Assembly: GCA_002702705.1 (NCBI GenBank)
Contig: PABH01000013.1
Location: 17,054-81,053 of the forward strand
DNA: 64,000 bases
Direction of reading: 5' to 3'
Source: Anaerolineaceae bacterium
GTDB lineage: Bacteria > Chloroflexota > Anaerolineae > Anaerolineales > Anaerolineaceae
Shown: piece after piece, positions 1 to 8,024 of the stretch
How positions within the stretch are numbered: the stretch's first letter is position 1
Layout of the letters: each line of letters opens with the position of its first letter
Notes under the pieces: model-generated
The model's input: only the letters and a program-made list of their open reading frames with translations
What the model was told of the DNA's origin: nothing
Database searches by the model: none
Translations under genes and position numbers: made by a program

Positions 1-1
1 T

Positions 2-820
2 TGGGTTAATCAATACGAGGCGGAAAAGATTCAGATCGATAGTCAGGATATTTTTGCGTTTATTAAACAGTATGAAACAGCTCACCCCGAAAAAAAATAT
101 GCCTTGAACCGCACCTGGAGTGATCATCCCGAAATACTGCACCAGTTTTTTGCGGCCGATATTGATGGGGTGGAATATGATGTCTTAAATGGTTATATTG
201 ATTCGGTTCGGGTGGATTTGAAAGATACCCTCTTTTTATTGGATCAAAAAGAGATGGATCAAGTAATGATTTCCGATAAATTTATGAAACCCTTTGTTCT
301 AAAGACGTACCGTTTAAATGATGGCTCTCCGCTCTATTATTTTGTAGAATTAACCTACAAACCGGAAATCAAGTCCATTATTCAGGCAGAATTGGATACC
401 CGCCGTGAACCGCGTAAAGAAACCATCCGCTGGATGGGACAGTCCGTTGATGTCTATTTTCCAGCGCTGGAAATTGGTCCAATTACCAGCCTGGTGGATG
501 GTGATGAAGAATCTCTGATCAAGACCGATCGGGTAAATCCGTTAAACCTGGTTTTTGAATTCAGCGAACCCATTTCTCTTTCCGAAGTTCAGTTTTTGGT
601 GGGTTCAGAAGCGATGGATGTGTTTATCACCATTTATCCCACAGAAAGTCAGGAACCGCTTAATTTCAGCAGGCAAAGCGGCCCTTCACAGGACAAAAAA
701 AACATTTATATTCCCTTAGAGAAGACCTTCACGATATCTCGTTTGGAAGTAGTTGTTCAGGATAAAAAAACAAACGAAAGTGCCCCGATTCACCTTTGGG
801 AGATTGAACTAAACCCCTAA
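2..820 (+). CDS. C-terminal part of an unidentified protein (5' truncated)
   Basis: The reading frame is open from base 2 with no stop, so the TTG at 104 is not a trustworthy start and the gene enters from outside the window. The visible 272 residues are hydrophilic, with beta-rich stretches late in the chain (around residues 155-270) that look like an extracytoplasmic beta-sandwich module. No transmembrane segment, catalytic motif or signal peptide is visible here. A C-terminal exterior domain of a membrane glycosyltransferase is one possibility, but that is a guess. It ends 22 bases before the next gene, which has its own ribosome binding site, so the two are probably cotranscribed. Confidence 0.7.
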   Translation, partial: WVNQYEAEKIQIDSQDIFAFIKQYETAHPEKKYALNRTWSDHPEILHQFFAADIDGVEYDVLNGYIDSVRVDLKDTLFLLDQKEMDQVMISDKFMKPFVLKTYRLNDGSPLYYFVELTYKPEIKSIIQAELDTRREPRKETIRWMGQSVDVYFPALEIGPITSLVDGDEESLIKTDRVNPLNLVFEFSEPISLSEVQFLVGSEAMDVFITIYPTESQEPLNFSRQSGPSQDKKNIYIPLEKTFTISRLEVVVQDKKTNESAPIHLWEIELNP

Positions 821-842
821 TTAACGAAGATTTGGAGAGAGA

Positions 843-1883
843 ATGAAAAACCAAAAAGAAATAACCGAAACGAATCCTTTACTTAAACCGGATGGCTCCT
901 TAACCACAGCGGGCTGGTCACCTTTTCCAAAGTTGGATAATAACCTGGAGAACGCCAGTTTTTATGGGCTTAAGTTTTTGCAGCCTTTGCGGATCAAACG
1001 GTGGGATTATTATGGGATTACGACCCCCAAATATTATTTCTCTTTTACCATTTCGGATATTGGTTACCTGGGGATGGTGTTTGCCTATGTGGTTGATTTT
1101 GAAAAAAAGACCTATCACGAAGAAACGCTAACCTTACCGTTGGGAGGTGGGGTGGAGTTACCGCGGAACAGCGAGAGCGGTGAGACGAAATATCCCGGTT
1201 CCAAAGCCAGCCTGTCTTTTTCCGTGGAGAATCAGCAAAGAAAACTTTCTGTTTTGTGGCCGAATTTTGAGCAGAGAGAAGCACTTGGCGCAGAAATTTT
1301 CCTGACACAAACACCAGAACACGAATCGATGAACCTGGTGATTCCGATTGAGAAAAAACGATTTTACTTTAATCGAAAAATCAACTGTATGCCTGCCAAT
1401 GGTTGGATTGATTATCTTGGTAAACGGCATCGCTTAAAACCAAATCACAGCCTGGGCAATTTGGATTGGGGCAGGGGTGTTTGGGCCTACCGCTCATTTT
1501 GGGTATGGGCTTCTGCCTCCGGATTTTTGGAGAATGGGCAAACGATTGGATTAAATATGGGGTATGGTTTCGGAGATACCAGCGCTGCTACGGAAAACGC
1601 CTTTATTTTGGATGGAAAAATCCACAAATTGGGTGAGATTAAATTTAATTACAATAACAAGAATTTTTATGATCCCTGGACAATGCAGTCCGATGACGGA
1701 CGGTTAGAGCTGGTTTTCACTCCCTTTTTAGACCGCACCGCCAAAACGGATATAAAACTGCTTACTTCGGAAGTTCACCAGATGTTTGGTTACTATGAAG
1801 GTTTTGTAATCACCGATTCAGGTGAAAAGATCATAATCAAAAATTTAATTGGTTTTGCGGAGGAACATTTTGCAAAATGGTAA
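843..1883 (+). CDS. DUF2804-like protein
   Basis: A 346-residue soluble protein without signal peptide or membrane segments. The order of features fits DUF2804: an N-terminal NPLLKPDGSL-like segment, a middle region with many aromatic residues (WDYYGI, YYFSF), and a C-terminal half with DWGRGVWAY and NMGYGFGD. The biochemical role of the family is not established, although its fold is thought to resemble lipocalin-like beta-barrels. The ATG at 843 follows GGAGAGA closely, which supports this start. It lies 22 bases downstream of the truncated gene and ends at a strong bidirectional hairpin, so it is probably the last gene of that transcript. The family call rests on motif memory. Confidence 0.65.
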   Translation: MKNQKEITETNPLLKPDGSLTTAGWSPFPKLDNNLENASFYGLKFLQPLRIKRWDYYGITTPKYYFSFTISDIGYLGMVFAYVVDFEKKTYHEETLTLPLGGGVELPRNSESGETKYPGSKASLSFSVENQQRKLSVLWPNFEQREALGAEIFLTQTPEHESMNLVIPIEKKRFYFNRKINCMPANGWIDYLGKRHRLKPNHSLGNLDWGRGVWAYRSFWVWASASGFLENGQTIGLNMGYGFGDTSAATENAFILDGKIHKLGEIKFNYNNKNFYDPWTMQSDDGRLELVFTPFLDRTAKTDIKLLTSEVHQMFGYYEGFVITDSGEKIIIKNLIGFAEEHFAKW

Positions 1884-1885
1884 AA

Positions 1886-1915
1886 AAATGGGGCTGGTGA
1901 TCACCAGCCCCATTT
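1886..1915. terminator. Bidirectional terminator between convergent genes
   Basis: A perfect 30-base palindrome (AAAT, then GGGGCTGGTGA, then the exact reverse complement) lies directly after the stop at 1883 and before the stop of the convergent lipoprotein gene at 1924. The position and GC-rich stem fit a shared terminator. The U-tracts on both sides are short. Confidence 0.75.
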
Positions 1916-1923
1916 GTCGATTC

Positions 1924-2577
1924 TTATGGTTTCGTCACTTTGAAATTATCAAAATGGATATCCGTTCCAAGCGTATCGTAGGTGCCGGCAATTAATCCGA
2001 CATCACCTTCGCTAAAACTGCTGTCTTCCACTGTGCTGATCTTTTGCCCATTAATGGTGAGGGAAAGTTGGTTGCCCACACAAGCCGCTTCGATTGTATT
2101 GGTGCTGTTCCCTTTCACTATAGCATCTGTAGGGAGCAACTGTTCTTCACCAAGTAATTCCTGTGAACCTTCAATCATTCTACCAATGGCATAAAATCCA
2201 TCACTAGATGCCAGGAAAAAGTAAAAATTACTTTGATCCTTGTAGCGGCAGATAACGCCAAAATCATTGTCGTCCGGTCCGGCAACCTTGGTGGCTTCCA
2301 CAGATACGATGGCATCCGTAAAATTAAGGCCGGGGTTTGCCCAATAATCGACCTGCGCGGCGTTTACATAGATGCGATATACACCGTCCGTATAATCCGT
2401 GATACCTTCCGTTTGGTTAAAGTGATCCCAGCCGGATGTTGTTTTCGAAAAATCATCCTCAAATAAGATGCTGCTGTCTTTTGTGGTATTGCTGCTGTTG
2501 CCAAAAGGCATGGCACAAGCCAAGCTGACCAGGGTAATCAACAGGATCGCCATTAATATTCGTTTGTCTTTTAACAT
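1924..2577 (-). CDS. Secreted lipoprotein with a concanavalin/LamG-like domain
   Basis: A 217-residue protein with a hydrophobic N-terminus and a lipobox (LVSLAC), so it is predicted to be lipid-anchored on the outer face of the membrane. After a Ser/Thr/Asn linker, residues of about 38-217 have the pattern FEDDFSKTTSGW ... YRIYV ... DNDFGVICRY ... DIHFDNFKV. This matches the jelly-roll domain of the DUF1080/LamG type, common in Chloroflexota lipoproteins and often presumed to bind glycans. No catalytic residues can be named. It is divergent from the next gene across about 130 bases. Confidence 0.7.
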   Translation of the reverse strand: MLKDKRILMAILLITLVSLACAMPFGNSSNTTKDSSILFEDDFSKTTSGWDHFNQTEGITDYTDGVYRIYVNAAQVDYWANPGLNFTDAIVSVEATKVAGPDDNDFGVICRYKDQSNFYFFLASSDGFYAIGRMIEGSQELLGEEQLLPTDAIVKGNSTNTIEAACVGNQLSLTINGQKISTVEDSSFSEGDVGLIAGTYDTLGTDIHFDNFKVTKP

Positions 2578-2705
2578 TATTTCTCCTCTACGTAATTTCT
2601 AATTAATTATACCTAAAGGTAGGCGATTGTTTGCATTATAAACCGCAACCTTCTTTAGCCTTTCTGCGTATATATAATGAAACTACAAATTTTCAGGAGC
2701 GTTTT

Positions 2706-3467
2706 ATGAAAAACAATAAATTTGCATTTTTGGGGTTGGTTCTAATACTGGCCTTAACCACACTAGCCTGTTCATTTAATGGGATCAACATTTCTGTTAA
2801 CACGGAAACAGTGAAAGGTTCTGGTCAAGTAAAAACCGAAGTTCGTGAGGTGAATAATATTAGCCGAGTATCGTTGTCTAGTATTGGTGATCTAACGATT
2901 GTTTACGCGGATCAAGAAAAATTGGAGATCTCGGCGGAAGAAAACCTGTTGTCTTATATTACCAGTGAAGTTCAAAGTGGAAAATTAACCCTGGGAACAG
3001 AAAACAATATTAATTTAATGCCGACCGAAACCATTGAATATACCTTGTATGTGACAGAACCGATAGAAGAATTGAGTGTATCCGGTTTAGGCAATATTAA
3101 AGCACCTGAACTAACAATGGACAACCTTAGTTTGAATGTTTCCGGCGCTGGTGATGTGAAGGTGGATTCCGTAACGGCCGATCAATTGGAAGTACGTATC
3201 AGTGGTTTGGGTTCAATATTTGTAAATGCTGGGCAGGTGGTTCAGCAGAATATTAATATCAGTGGATCTGGTACTTTTCAAGCAGGTGACTTGAGAAGTC
3301 AAAAAGCGGATGTCCGAATCAGTGGTCTTGGAAATGCGGAAGTATGGGCAGAGGATGAACTCGACGCAAAAATTTCCGGCTCCGGTGACATTTCTTACTA
3401 CGGTTCCCCCAGCATCCGTCAGGATATCAGCGGTTTGGGTAATTTACGTAGTAATGGTGAACACTAA
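2706..3467 (+). CDS. DUF2807 (GIN-domain) lipoprotein
   Basis: The start is placed at ATG 2706, after AGGAGC at about 2695. The longer reading from 2631 adds 25 residues that hide the signal peptide. The resulting 253-residue protein has a lipobox (LTTLAC) and then a right-handed beta-solenoid-like domain with repeated ISGLG/VSGAGD/ISGSG motifs spaced about 20 residues apart. This is characteristic of the DUF2807 or putative auto-transporter adhesin head GIN domain. A weak promoter with TATAAT at 2673-2678 precedes it. The function of the family is unknown, but it is surface-exposed and often next to envelope-stress genes. Confidence 0.8.
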   Translation: MKNNKFAFLGLVLILALTTLACSFNGINISVNTETVKGSGQVKTEVREVNNISRVSLSSIGDLTIVYADQEKLEISAEENLLSYITSEVQSGKLTLGTENNINLMPTETIEYTLYVTEPIEELSVSGLGNIKAPELTMDNLSLNVSGAGDVKVDSVTADQLEVRISGLGSIFVNAGQVVQQNINISGSGTFQAGDLRSQKADVRISGLGNAEVWAEDELDAKISGSGDISYYGSPSIRQDISGLGNLRSNGEH

Positions 3468-3501
3468 AGCGCGTTTATCAATCAATTGAGGAGGTAAATT
3501 A

Positions 3502-4035
3502 ATGTTAGATCGTATCATTCGTGCCATTCGATTAGAACCTGGTTTGTATCGTGAAGTTGCTCGATCTGAAAAATTAATGGGAGAAAGCTTAATTATTGTC
3601 ATTGCCGTTGCCTTCTTAGGTGGTATTGGCAGTATGATCGGTGCAGACAAACCGGTATTTAGTTTTATTGCCGAAATTTTTAATAGTATTTTGTTTGGCT
3701 GGTTGTTGTGGTCATTGATTGCTTATTTTGTTGGAAAGTCGTTTTTTAACGGCCAAAGCAGTATTAATGAACTGCTGCGTGCGATTGGTTATGCCAGTGC
3801 GCCGCGTTTATTAAGTCTGTTTACAGCCATTCCATGCCTGGGTTGGTTAATCGCCCTGATTGGTGGAATTCTCAGCCTGATCGCTGTTGTGATCGCCATT
3901 CGTGAATCAATGATGTTTGATACCGATAAAGCCATTGTTACAGCAATTGTTGGTTTTGTACTTTACTTGATGACAAGTGCTGTGATTACGCTGGTCTTTA
4001 CCGGATTAAGCCTGCCCTTCCAGGCACTATTTTAG
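3502..4035 (+). CDS. Yip1-family integral membrane protein
   Basis: A 177-residue protein with four or five hydrophobic segments (about residues 27-47, 52-75, 95-130 and 145-170). It fits the Yip1 domain by layout: a short cytoplasmic N-terminus, a Gly/Ala-rich helix pair, and a central YASAPRLLSLFTAIPCLGW motif that is typical of the bacterial family. RBS GAGGAGG lies just before the ATG. It follows the DUF2807 gene by 34 bases, so the two probably share a transcript that ends at the hairpin at 4058. The bacterial Yip1 role is unknown. Confidence 0.75.
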   Translation: MLDRIIRAIRLEPGLYREVARSEKLMGESLIIVIAVAFLGGIGSMIGADKPVFSFIAEIFNSILFGWLLWSLIAYFVGKSFFNGQSSINELLRAIGYASAPRLLSLFTAIPCLGWLIALIGGILSLIAVVIAIRESMMFDTDKAIVTAIVGFVLYLMTSAVITLVFTGLSLPFQALF

Positions 4036-4057
4036 AAAATTCTCTCCCCTATAACAG

Positions 4058-4080
4058 CCCCGGGTAACTCCGGGGTTTTT
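4058..4080 (+). terminator. Intrinsic terminator after the Yip1-like gene
   Basis: CCCCGG, a six-base loop, CCGGGG, then TTTTTATTTTA: a short GC stem followed by a U-rich tract, 22 bases after the stop at 4035. Confidence 0.85.
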
Positions 4081-4124
4081 ATTTTAACTACAGATTTTTG
4101 GGGGGTGAAAAAATAATAAAGGGC

Positions 4125-4676
4125 AATTGCTCCGATTGTAATTTTAGAATTGCACACAGAAAAACAGAAACACAGAAAAAAAGCAGGGAAGAGGTCTGGA
4201 TTCTGTTTTTTAAGAGCAGACCTCGAGATGGATTCATGCCAACCTTGATTCTTATTTCTCGGTTTGTTTGGCAGATAATTTAATCTTGCATAAAAAAATC
4301 TCGAGGTCGGTAAGATCCTCTAAACGAAGAGTTTTTTGGAAAATGAACGCAGGGGGTATTTCCTCCGGTTGTAAATTTAGAATCGCACACAGAAAAACAG
4401 AAGTACAGAAATAAAAGAAAGGTGATTTTTTAAGAAGGGAAGAGGTCGGCATTCTGTTTTTTAAGAGCAGACCTCGAGATGGGTACTGGCCAACATTGCT
4501 GTGTTTTCCCCTCGTTCGCTTTGCAGATAATTTAATCTTGCATAAAAAAATCTCGAGGTCGGGAAGATTTTCTAAAAGAAGATTTTTTGGAAAATGATAG
4601 TAGGAAGAAATCCTTGGATGGTTAAATACGAATAGCACACAGAAAAACAGAAGCACAGAAAAAATACAGGGTGGCC
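4125..4676. repeat. Imperfect tandem repeats with internal inverted repeats
   Basis: Two full copies and one partial copy of a unit of roughly 240 bases. The landmark GCACACAGAAAAACAGAA starts at 4152, 4385 and 4635 (spacings 233 and 250). Each full copy has GACCTCGAGAT (4219-4229; 4470-4480) facing its reverse complement ATCTCGAGGTC (4298-4308; 4550-4560), about 68 bases apart, plus an alternative nearer GAGGTC/GACCTC pairing. Small open frames in this block (4098-4283, 4252-4656) follow the repeat and look non-coding. No transposase is present. It may be a decayed non-autonomous element or a duplicated structured intergenic element. Confidence 0.75.
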
Positions 4677-5174
4677 CTATGGCTCTATTTCCTGGAAGTG
4701 GAGTTCGTCAGTGGTTAAATCCAACACGGCCACGCTGCGGGACTGGTATCGGGTTCCACCCAACGCACCCGGGTTGATGACACGGGTTTTGCCCACTTTT
4801 TCATCTTTCCTGCGGTGGGTGTGTCCGGTAAAAAGGTAATCATATTTTTGGTTACGGATCATTAAATCTAACTCCGCGGGCAGATGACCATGGATGGCCC
4901 CGATTTGTTTTCCACTCATTTCACCTGAGAAGGACAAACTACCAAAGTTTTTTGAATCAAAACCCTTCAGTGTAGCTCGAATTTCACCGGATAAAAAATC
5001 CCCATTTCCAAAAACATAATATATTTGGAATTCACATAAATATTGGGCGGTCTCAACGGTCGTCATGTCGCCACAATGAATTAAGGTGTGAATTTTGCGT
5101 TGTTTAAAATAGGTTAAAGCTGTTTGTAAGGTGGATGTTTGATTGTGGGTGTCGGATAAAATACCAATTTGCAT
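4677..5174 (-). CDS. MJ0936/YfcE-family phosphodiesterase
   Basis: A 165-residue calcineurin-like metallophosphoesterase of the small MJ0936/YfcE type. All metal-binding motifs are visible in order: SDTHN (about residue 7), HCGDM (about 34), GNGD (about 57), GHLP with its histidine (about 97) and GHTHR (about 117). Such enzymes hydrolyse phosphodiesters with two metal ions in the cytoplasm, and the physiological substrate is often unknown. No signal peptide. The stop abuts the repeat block, with no clear terminator between. A monocistronic gene is likely. Confidence 0.88.
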   Translation of the reverse strand: MQIGILSDTHNQTSTLQTALTYFKQRKIHTLIHCGDMTTVETAQYLCEFQIYYVFGNGDFLSGEIRATLKGFDSKNFGSLSFSGEMSGKQIGAIHGHLPAELDLMIRNQKYDYLFTGHTHRRKDEKVGKTRVINPGALGGTRYQSRSVAVLDLTTDELHFQEIEP

Positions 5175-5300
5175 ACCGAAATTCCTTATATGGGTGTTCC
5201 GCTGTAAGATTTTACCACGACCAGTTTGTAATAAATAAGTAACAATATCAAAAAAATATCAATCATAACAAACACGATAAAATTAGTAATCTTTTTAATA

Positions 5301-5336
5301 TTGTATTAATGTTCATGCCTTGCTATAATTTCACGT
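5301..5336 (+). promoter_or_regulatory. Strong promoter of the decaheme cytochrome gene
   Basis: TTGTAT (5301-5306), a 17-base spacer, then TATAAT (5324-5329) preceded by TGC, making an extended -10. The expected start is near 5336, leaving a leader of about 100 bases before the ATG at 5435. Confidence 0.75.
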
Positions 5337-5434
5337 AGGGGTATATTAATGTTTTTTTAATGAAAGGAGTCAACAAGCCGAAAAAAAACAACCATTTTTT
5401 ACCAGAAAGAAAAATATTTAGAGGAGAGTTTTTT

Positions 5435-7561
5435 ATGACGAAAAAAACAATTAAACTATTGACCCTTCTTGCGGTTTTGGTAATGGCTGGAGCACTCTTA
5501 GCCGGTTGTGCCCAGACCCCTGAAGCCACAGAAGCGCCCGCACCGGCCCCCACCCAGGCCTGTCCGGAACAGCAGCCGTGTCCGGAACTCCCGGAACAAG
5601 TCCCGGCCCCATTTGAAGAAGCCTGGAAAAATTCACCCCACGCAGATGCTTCCGCAGAAGCCTTCCGCCATTGGGATGAAGAAGATCCGGCAGAAGTGCC
5701 AGCAAATTGTGCTACCTGCCATAGTTCCGCTGGTTTCTTAGATTTTGTTGGCGCTGATGGCAGTGAAATGTTTGTCACTGATGCTAACGCCCCGATCGAT
5801 ACCGTTATTACCTGTGAAACCTGCCATAATGACGCAACTGCTTCTTTAGATACTGTTAACTTCCCATCCGGCGCAGTATTGACCGGTTTGGGCCGTGAAG
5901 CAGTTTGTATGACCTGTCACCAGGGACGTGCTTCCAAAGTACAGGTTGACGAAGCCATCACCACCGCTGGTGTTGAGGATGATGTTGTTTCTGAAGATCT
6001 TCGATTCATCAATATCCACTATTATGCCGCAGCGGTCAGCCGTTTTGGTACGGAAGTTATGGGTGGTTATGAATATGAAGGTATGAGTTACGATACCCTG
6101 TTCGAGCATGTACCCGGTGTAACCGCTTGCCAGGATTGTCATAACCCGCACTCTCTGGAACTGCAAATCGAAACTTGTGCCAACTGTCATGAAGCGGAAA
6201 CCGCAGAAGACTTACGCGATGTGCGTGAACCTTCCTCCTTCGTGGACTATGATGGTGACGGTGATGTTGAAGAAGGCGTGTATTACGAAATCGAAGGGCT
6301 GCGAACCATGCTGTATGATGCCATGGTTGCCTACAGCACGGAAGTTGCCGGTACCCCCATCTTCTTTGATGCTGGATCCTATCCGTATTACTTCGCTGAC
6401 GCCAATGGAAATGCTGCCATTGATGAAGGTGAAGGAAGTTATGCTTCCTGGACACCACGCCTCTTAAAAGCTGCCTATAATTTCCAGACAGCAACAAAAG
6501 ACACCGGTGGTTATGCCCACGGCGGCAAATATATCATCCAATTGTTACACGACTCCATCGCCAGCCTCAATGAACAATTGAGCAGCCCGATTGACCTGAG
6601 TATGGCTGCCCGTGATGATGCCGGACACTTTGCCAGTTCCACAGAAGCCTGGCGGCATTGGGATGAAGATGGTGCAGTGCCTGCCAGTTGTGCAAAATGT
6701 CACTCTGCTGAAGGTTTACCGCTCTTCATTAAAGAAGGTGTTAATATCAGCACCGACCCAACCAGTGGTTTATGGTGTGAATCCTGCCATAACACAGCTG
6801 AATGGCCGGCCGTATACCAGGTTGAAACCGTTGAATTCCCAAGTGGTGCGGAACTCGGTTTTGCAGACAATCTGAACGCAAACCTCTGTCTGAATTGTCA
6901 CCAGGGCCGCGCTTCCGGCGCTACCGTTGCCAGAGCCGTAAATGGTTTGGGTGATGACGAAGCCAGCGATTCCTTACGCTTCACAAACGTTCACTACTTT
7001 GCTGCTGGTGCCACCTTGTTTGGCGCCGATGCCGCCGGTGTTTATGAATATGAAGGCAAAGAATATGCCGGTCAGTTCGTCCACACCAATGGCTTTAGCA
7101 CTTGTGTTGACTGCCACGATGTTCATGGTTTGGAAGTAAAAGCCGCAACTTGTACTGGCTGTCACCAGGTTGATGATCCCCACATGATCCGCTTGAACCT
7201 CACCGCTGATTACGATGGTGACGGTGATACCGCTGAAGGTGTGGCTGGTGAAATCGAGACCATGACGGAAATGGTGTATAACCAGATGGTTGAAGTTACA
7301 ATCGCTGCCGGAAACCCAATCCTTTACGATGCTCATGCTTACCCGTACTTCTTCGCAGATGCAAACGGTAATGGTGCTGTTGATGAAGGTGAAGGAAGTT
7401 ACTCCGGATGGACTCCTCGCGTACTCAAAGCTGCTTACAACTACCAATATGTACAAAAGGACCCAGGAGCTTTCGCACATAACGGCCGCTATATCCTGCA
7501 AGTTTTGTTCGATACCCTTGAGGATCTTGGCGCTGATGTAACCGGAATGGTTCGCCCATAA
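5435..7561 (+). CDS. Decaheme c-type cytochrome lipoprotein, tandem duplicated
   Basis: The ATG at 5435 follows GAGGAGAG. The upstream in-frame extension is rejected because it precedes the signal peptide. The lipobox LAGC gives a predicted lipid-anchored Cys25. After a Pro/Ala-rich linker the 708-residue protein holds ten CXXCH motifs in two homologous halves of five: CATCH, CETCH, CMTCH, CQDCH, CANCH, then CAKCH, CESCH, CLNCH, CVDCH, CTGCH. Each half also carries two EF-hand-like Ca-binding loops (DYDGDGD near residues 271 and 592; DANGN near 322 and 642). It probably acts as an extracytoplasmic electron-transfer protein. No non-heme catalytic motif or CXXCK is seen. It has its own promoter and terminator. 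Confidence 0.9.
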   Translation: MTKKTIKLLTLLAVLVMAGALLAGCAQTPEATEAPAPAPTQACPEQQPCPELPEQVPAPFEEAWKNSPHADASAEAFRHWDEEDPAEVPANCATCHSSAGFLDFVGADGSEMFVTDANAPIDTVITCETCHNDATASLDTVNFPSGAVLTGLGREAVCMTCHQGRASKVQVDEAITTAGVEDDVVSEDLRFINIHYYAAAVSRFGTEVMGGYEYEGMSYDTLFEHVPGVTACQDCHNPHSLELQIETCANCHEAETAEDLRDVREPSSFVDYDGDGDVEEGVYYEIEGLRTMLYDAMVAYSTEVAGTPIFFDAGSYPYYFADANGNAAIDEGEGSYASWTPRLLKAAYNFQTATKDTGGYAHGGKYIIQLLHDSIASLNEQLSSPIDLSMAARDDAGHFASSTEAWRHWDEDGAVPASCAKCHSAEGLPLFIKEGVNISTDPTSGLWCESCHNTAEWPAVYQVETVEFPSGAELGFADNLNANLCLNCHQGRASGATVARAVNGLGDDEASDSLRFTNVHYFAAGATLFGADAAGVYEYEGKEYAGQFVHTNGFSTCVDCHDVHGLEVKAATCTGCHQVDDPHMIRLNLTADYDGDGDTAEGVAGEIETMTEMVYNQMVEVTIAAGNPILYDAHAYPYFFADANGNGAVDEGEGSYSGWTPRVLKAAYNYQYVQKDPGAFAHNGRYILQVLFDTLEDLGADVTGMVRP

Positions 7562-7575
7562 TCTGGTAATCGAAA

Positions 7576-7612
7576 TACCCGTGACAAAATCTGTCACGGG
7601 TATTTTTTTTTC
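7576..7612 (+). terminator. Intrinsic terminator after the decaheme gene
   Basis: TACCCGTGACA, a five-base loop, TGTCACGGGTA (7592-7602), then eight T. A perfect stem 15 bases after the stop. Confidence 0.9.
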
Positions 7613-8024
7613 AATAAGATAAGGTGTTCGATTAGTTCCTATCCAATGGCCTATATTAAACAGTAAAAAAATCATCTAGACACCATCGATAAAAATCGTA
7701 AAATTACCTGGTTATTTAATTATTCACACAAATTTCATGACATTTATCGCCATTATTTGTAATTTATTAAAATGTTTTCAGTTGTTTTTAATGTATAATT
7801 AACAATTAATAATAAAGGTATTTTTAGTCTTTTTTTGTAAAATGATATATCGACATCATATTAATTTCACGAGAAGTTTGGTTTAACAATCACAATATCT
7901 GATAGATTTATAAAATTTATTTGTTAATTGGAATTATGAAACAAATTAAAAAAAATTGTGATTTGTTGCCTCAATAAAAAAAACCTTTTTGTTTTACATA
8001 CACTCATCAGTTTTGGAGGTAAAA
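7613..8024 (+). promoter_or_regulatory. AT-rich leader with an upstream element shared with the next cytochrome unit
   Basis: No gene is seen in these 412 bases. A 27-base block at 7722-7748 (ATTCACACAAATTTCATGAC onward) matches 21 of 27 positions at 9846-9872. The second shared block TTTTTAATGTATAATTAA begins at 7785 here and 9907 there, 63 and 61 bases downstream of the first block. TATAAT at 7794-7799 is the probable -10, with no good -35, which fits an activated promoter. The leader to the ATG at 8025 is then about 220 bases and very AT-rich. SD GGAGGT is at 8015-8020. Confidence 0.6.

Noticed and set aside
4098..4656. Open frames of 61 and 134 codons
   Set aside because: They lie in the tandem repeat block, their peptides repeat with the DNA unit, and no ribosome binding site is seen.
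5323..7675. Several antisense frames across the decaheme gene
   Set aside because: Shadows of a biased coding sequence; repetitive composition and no start signals.
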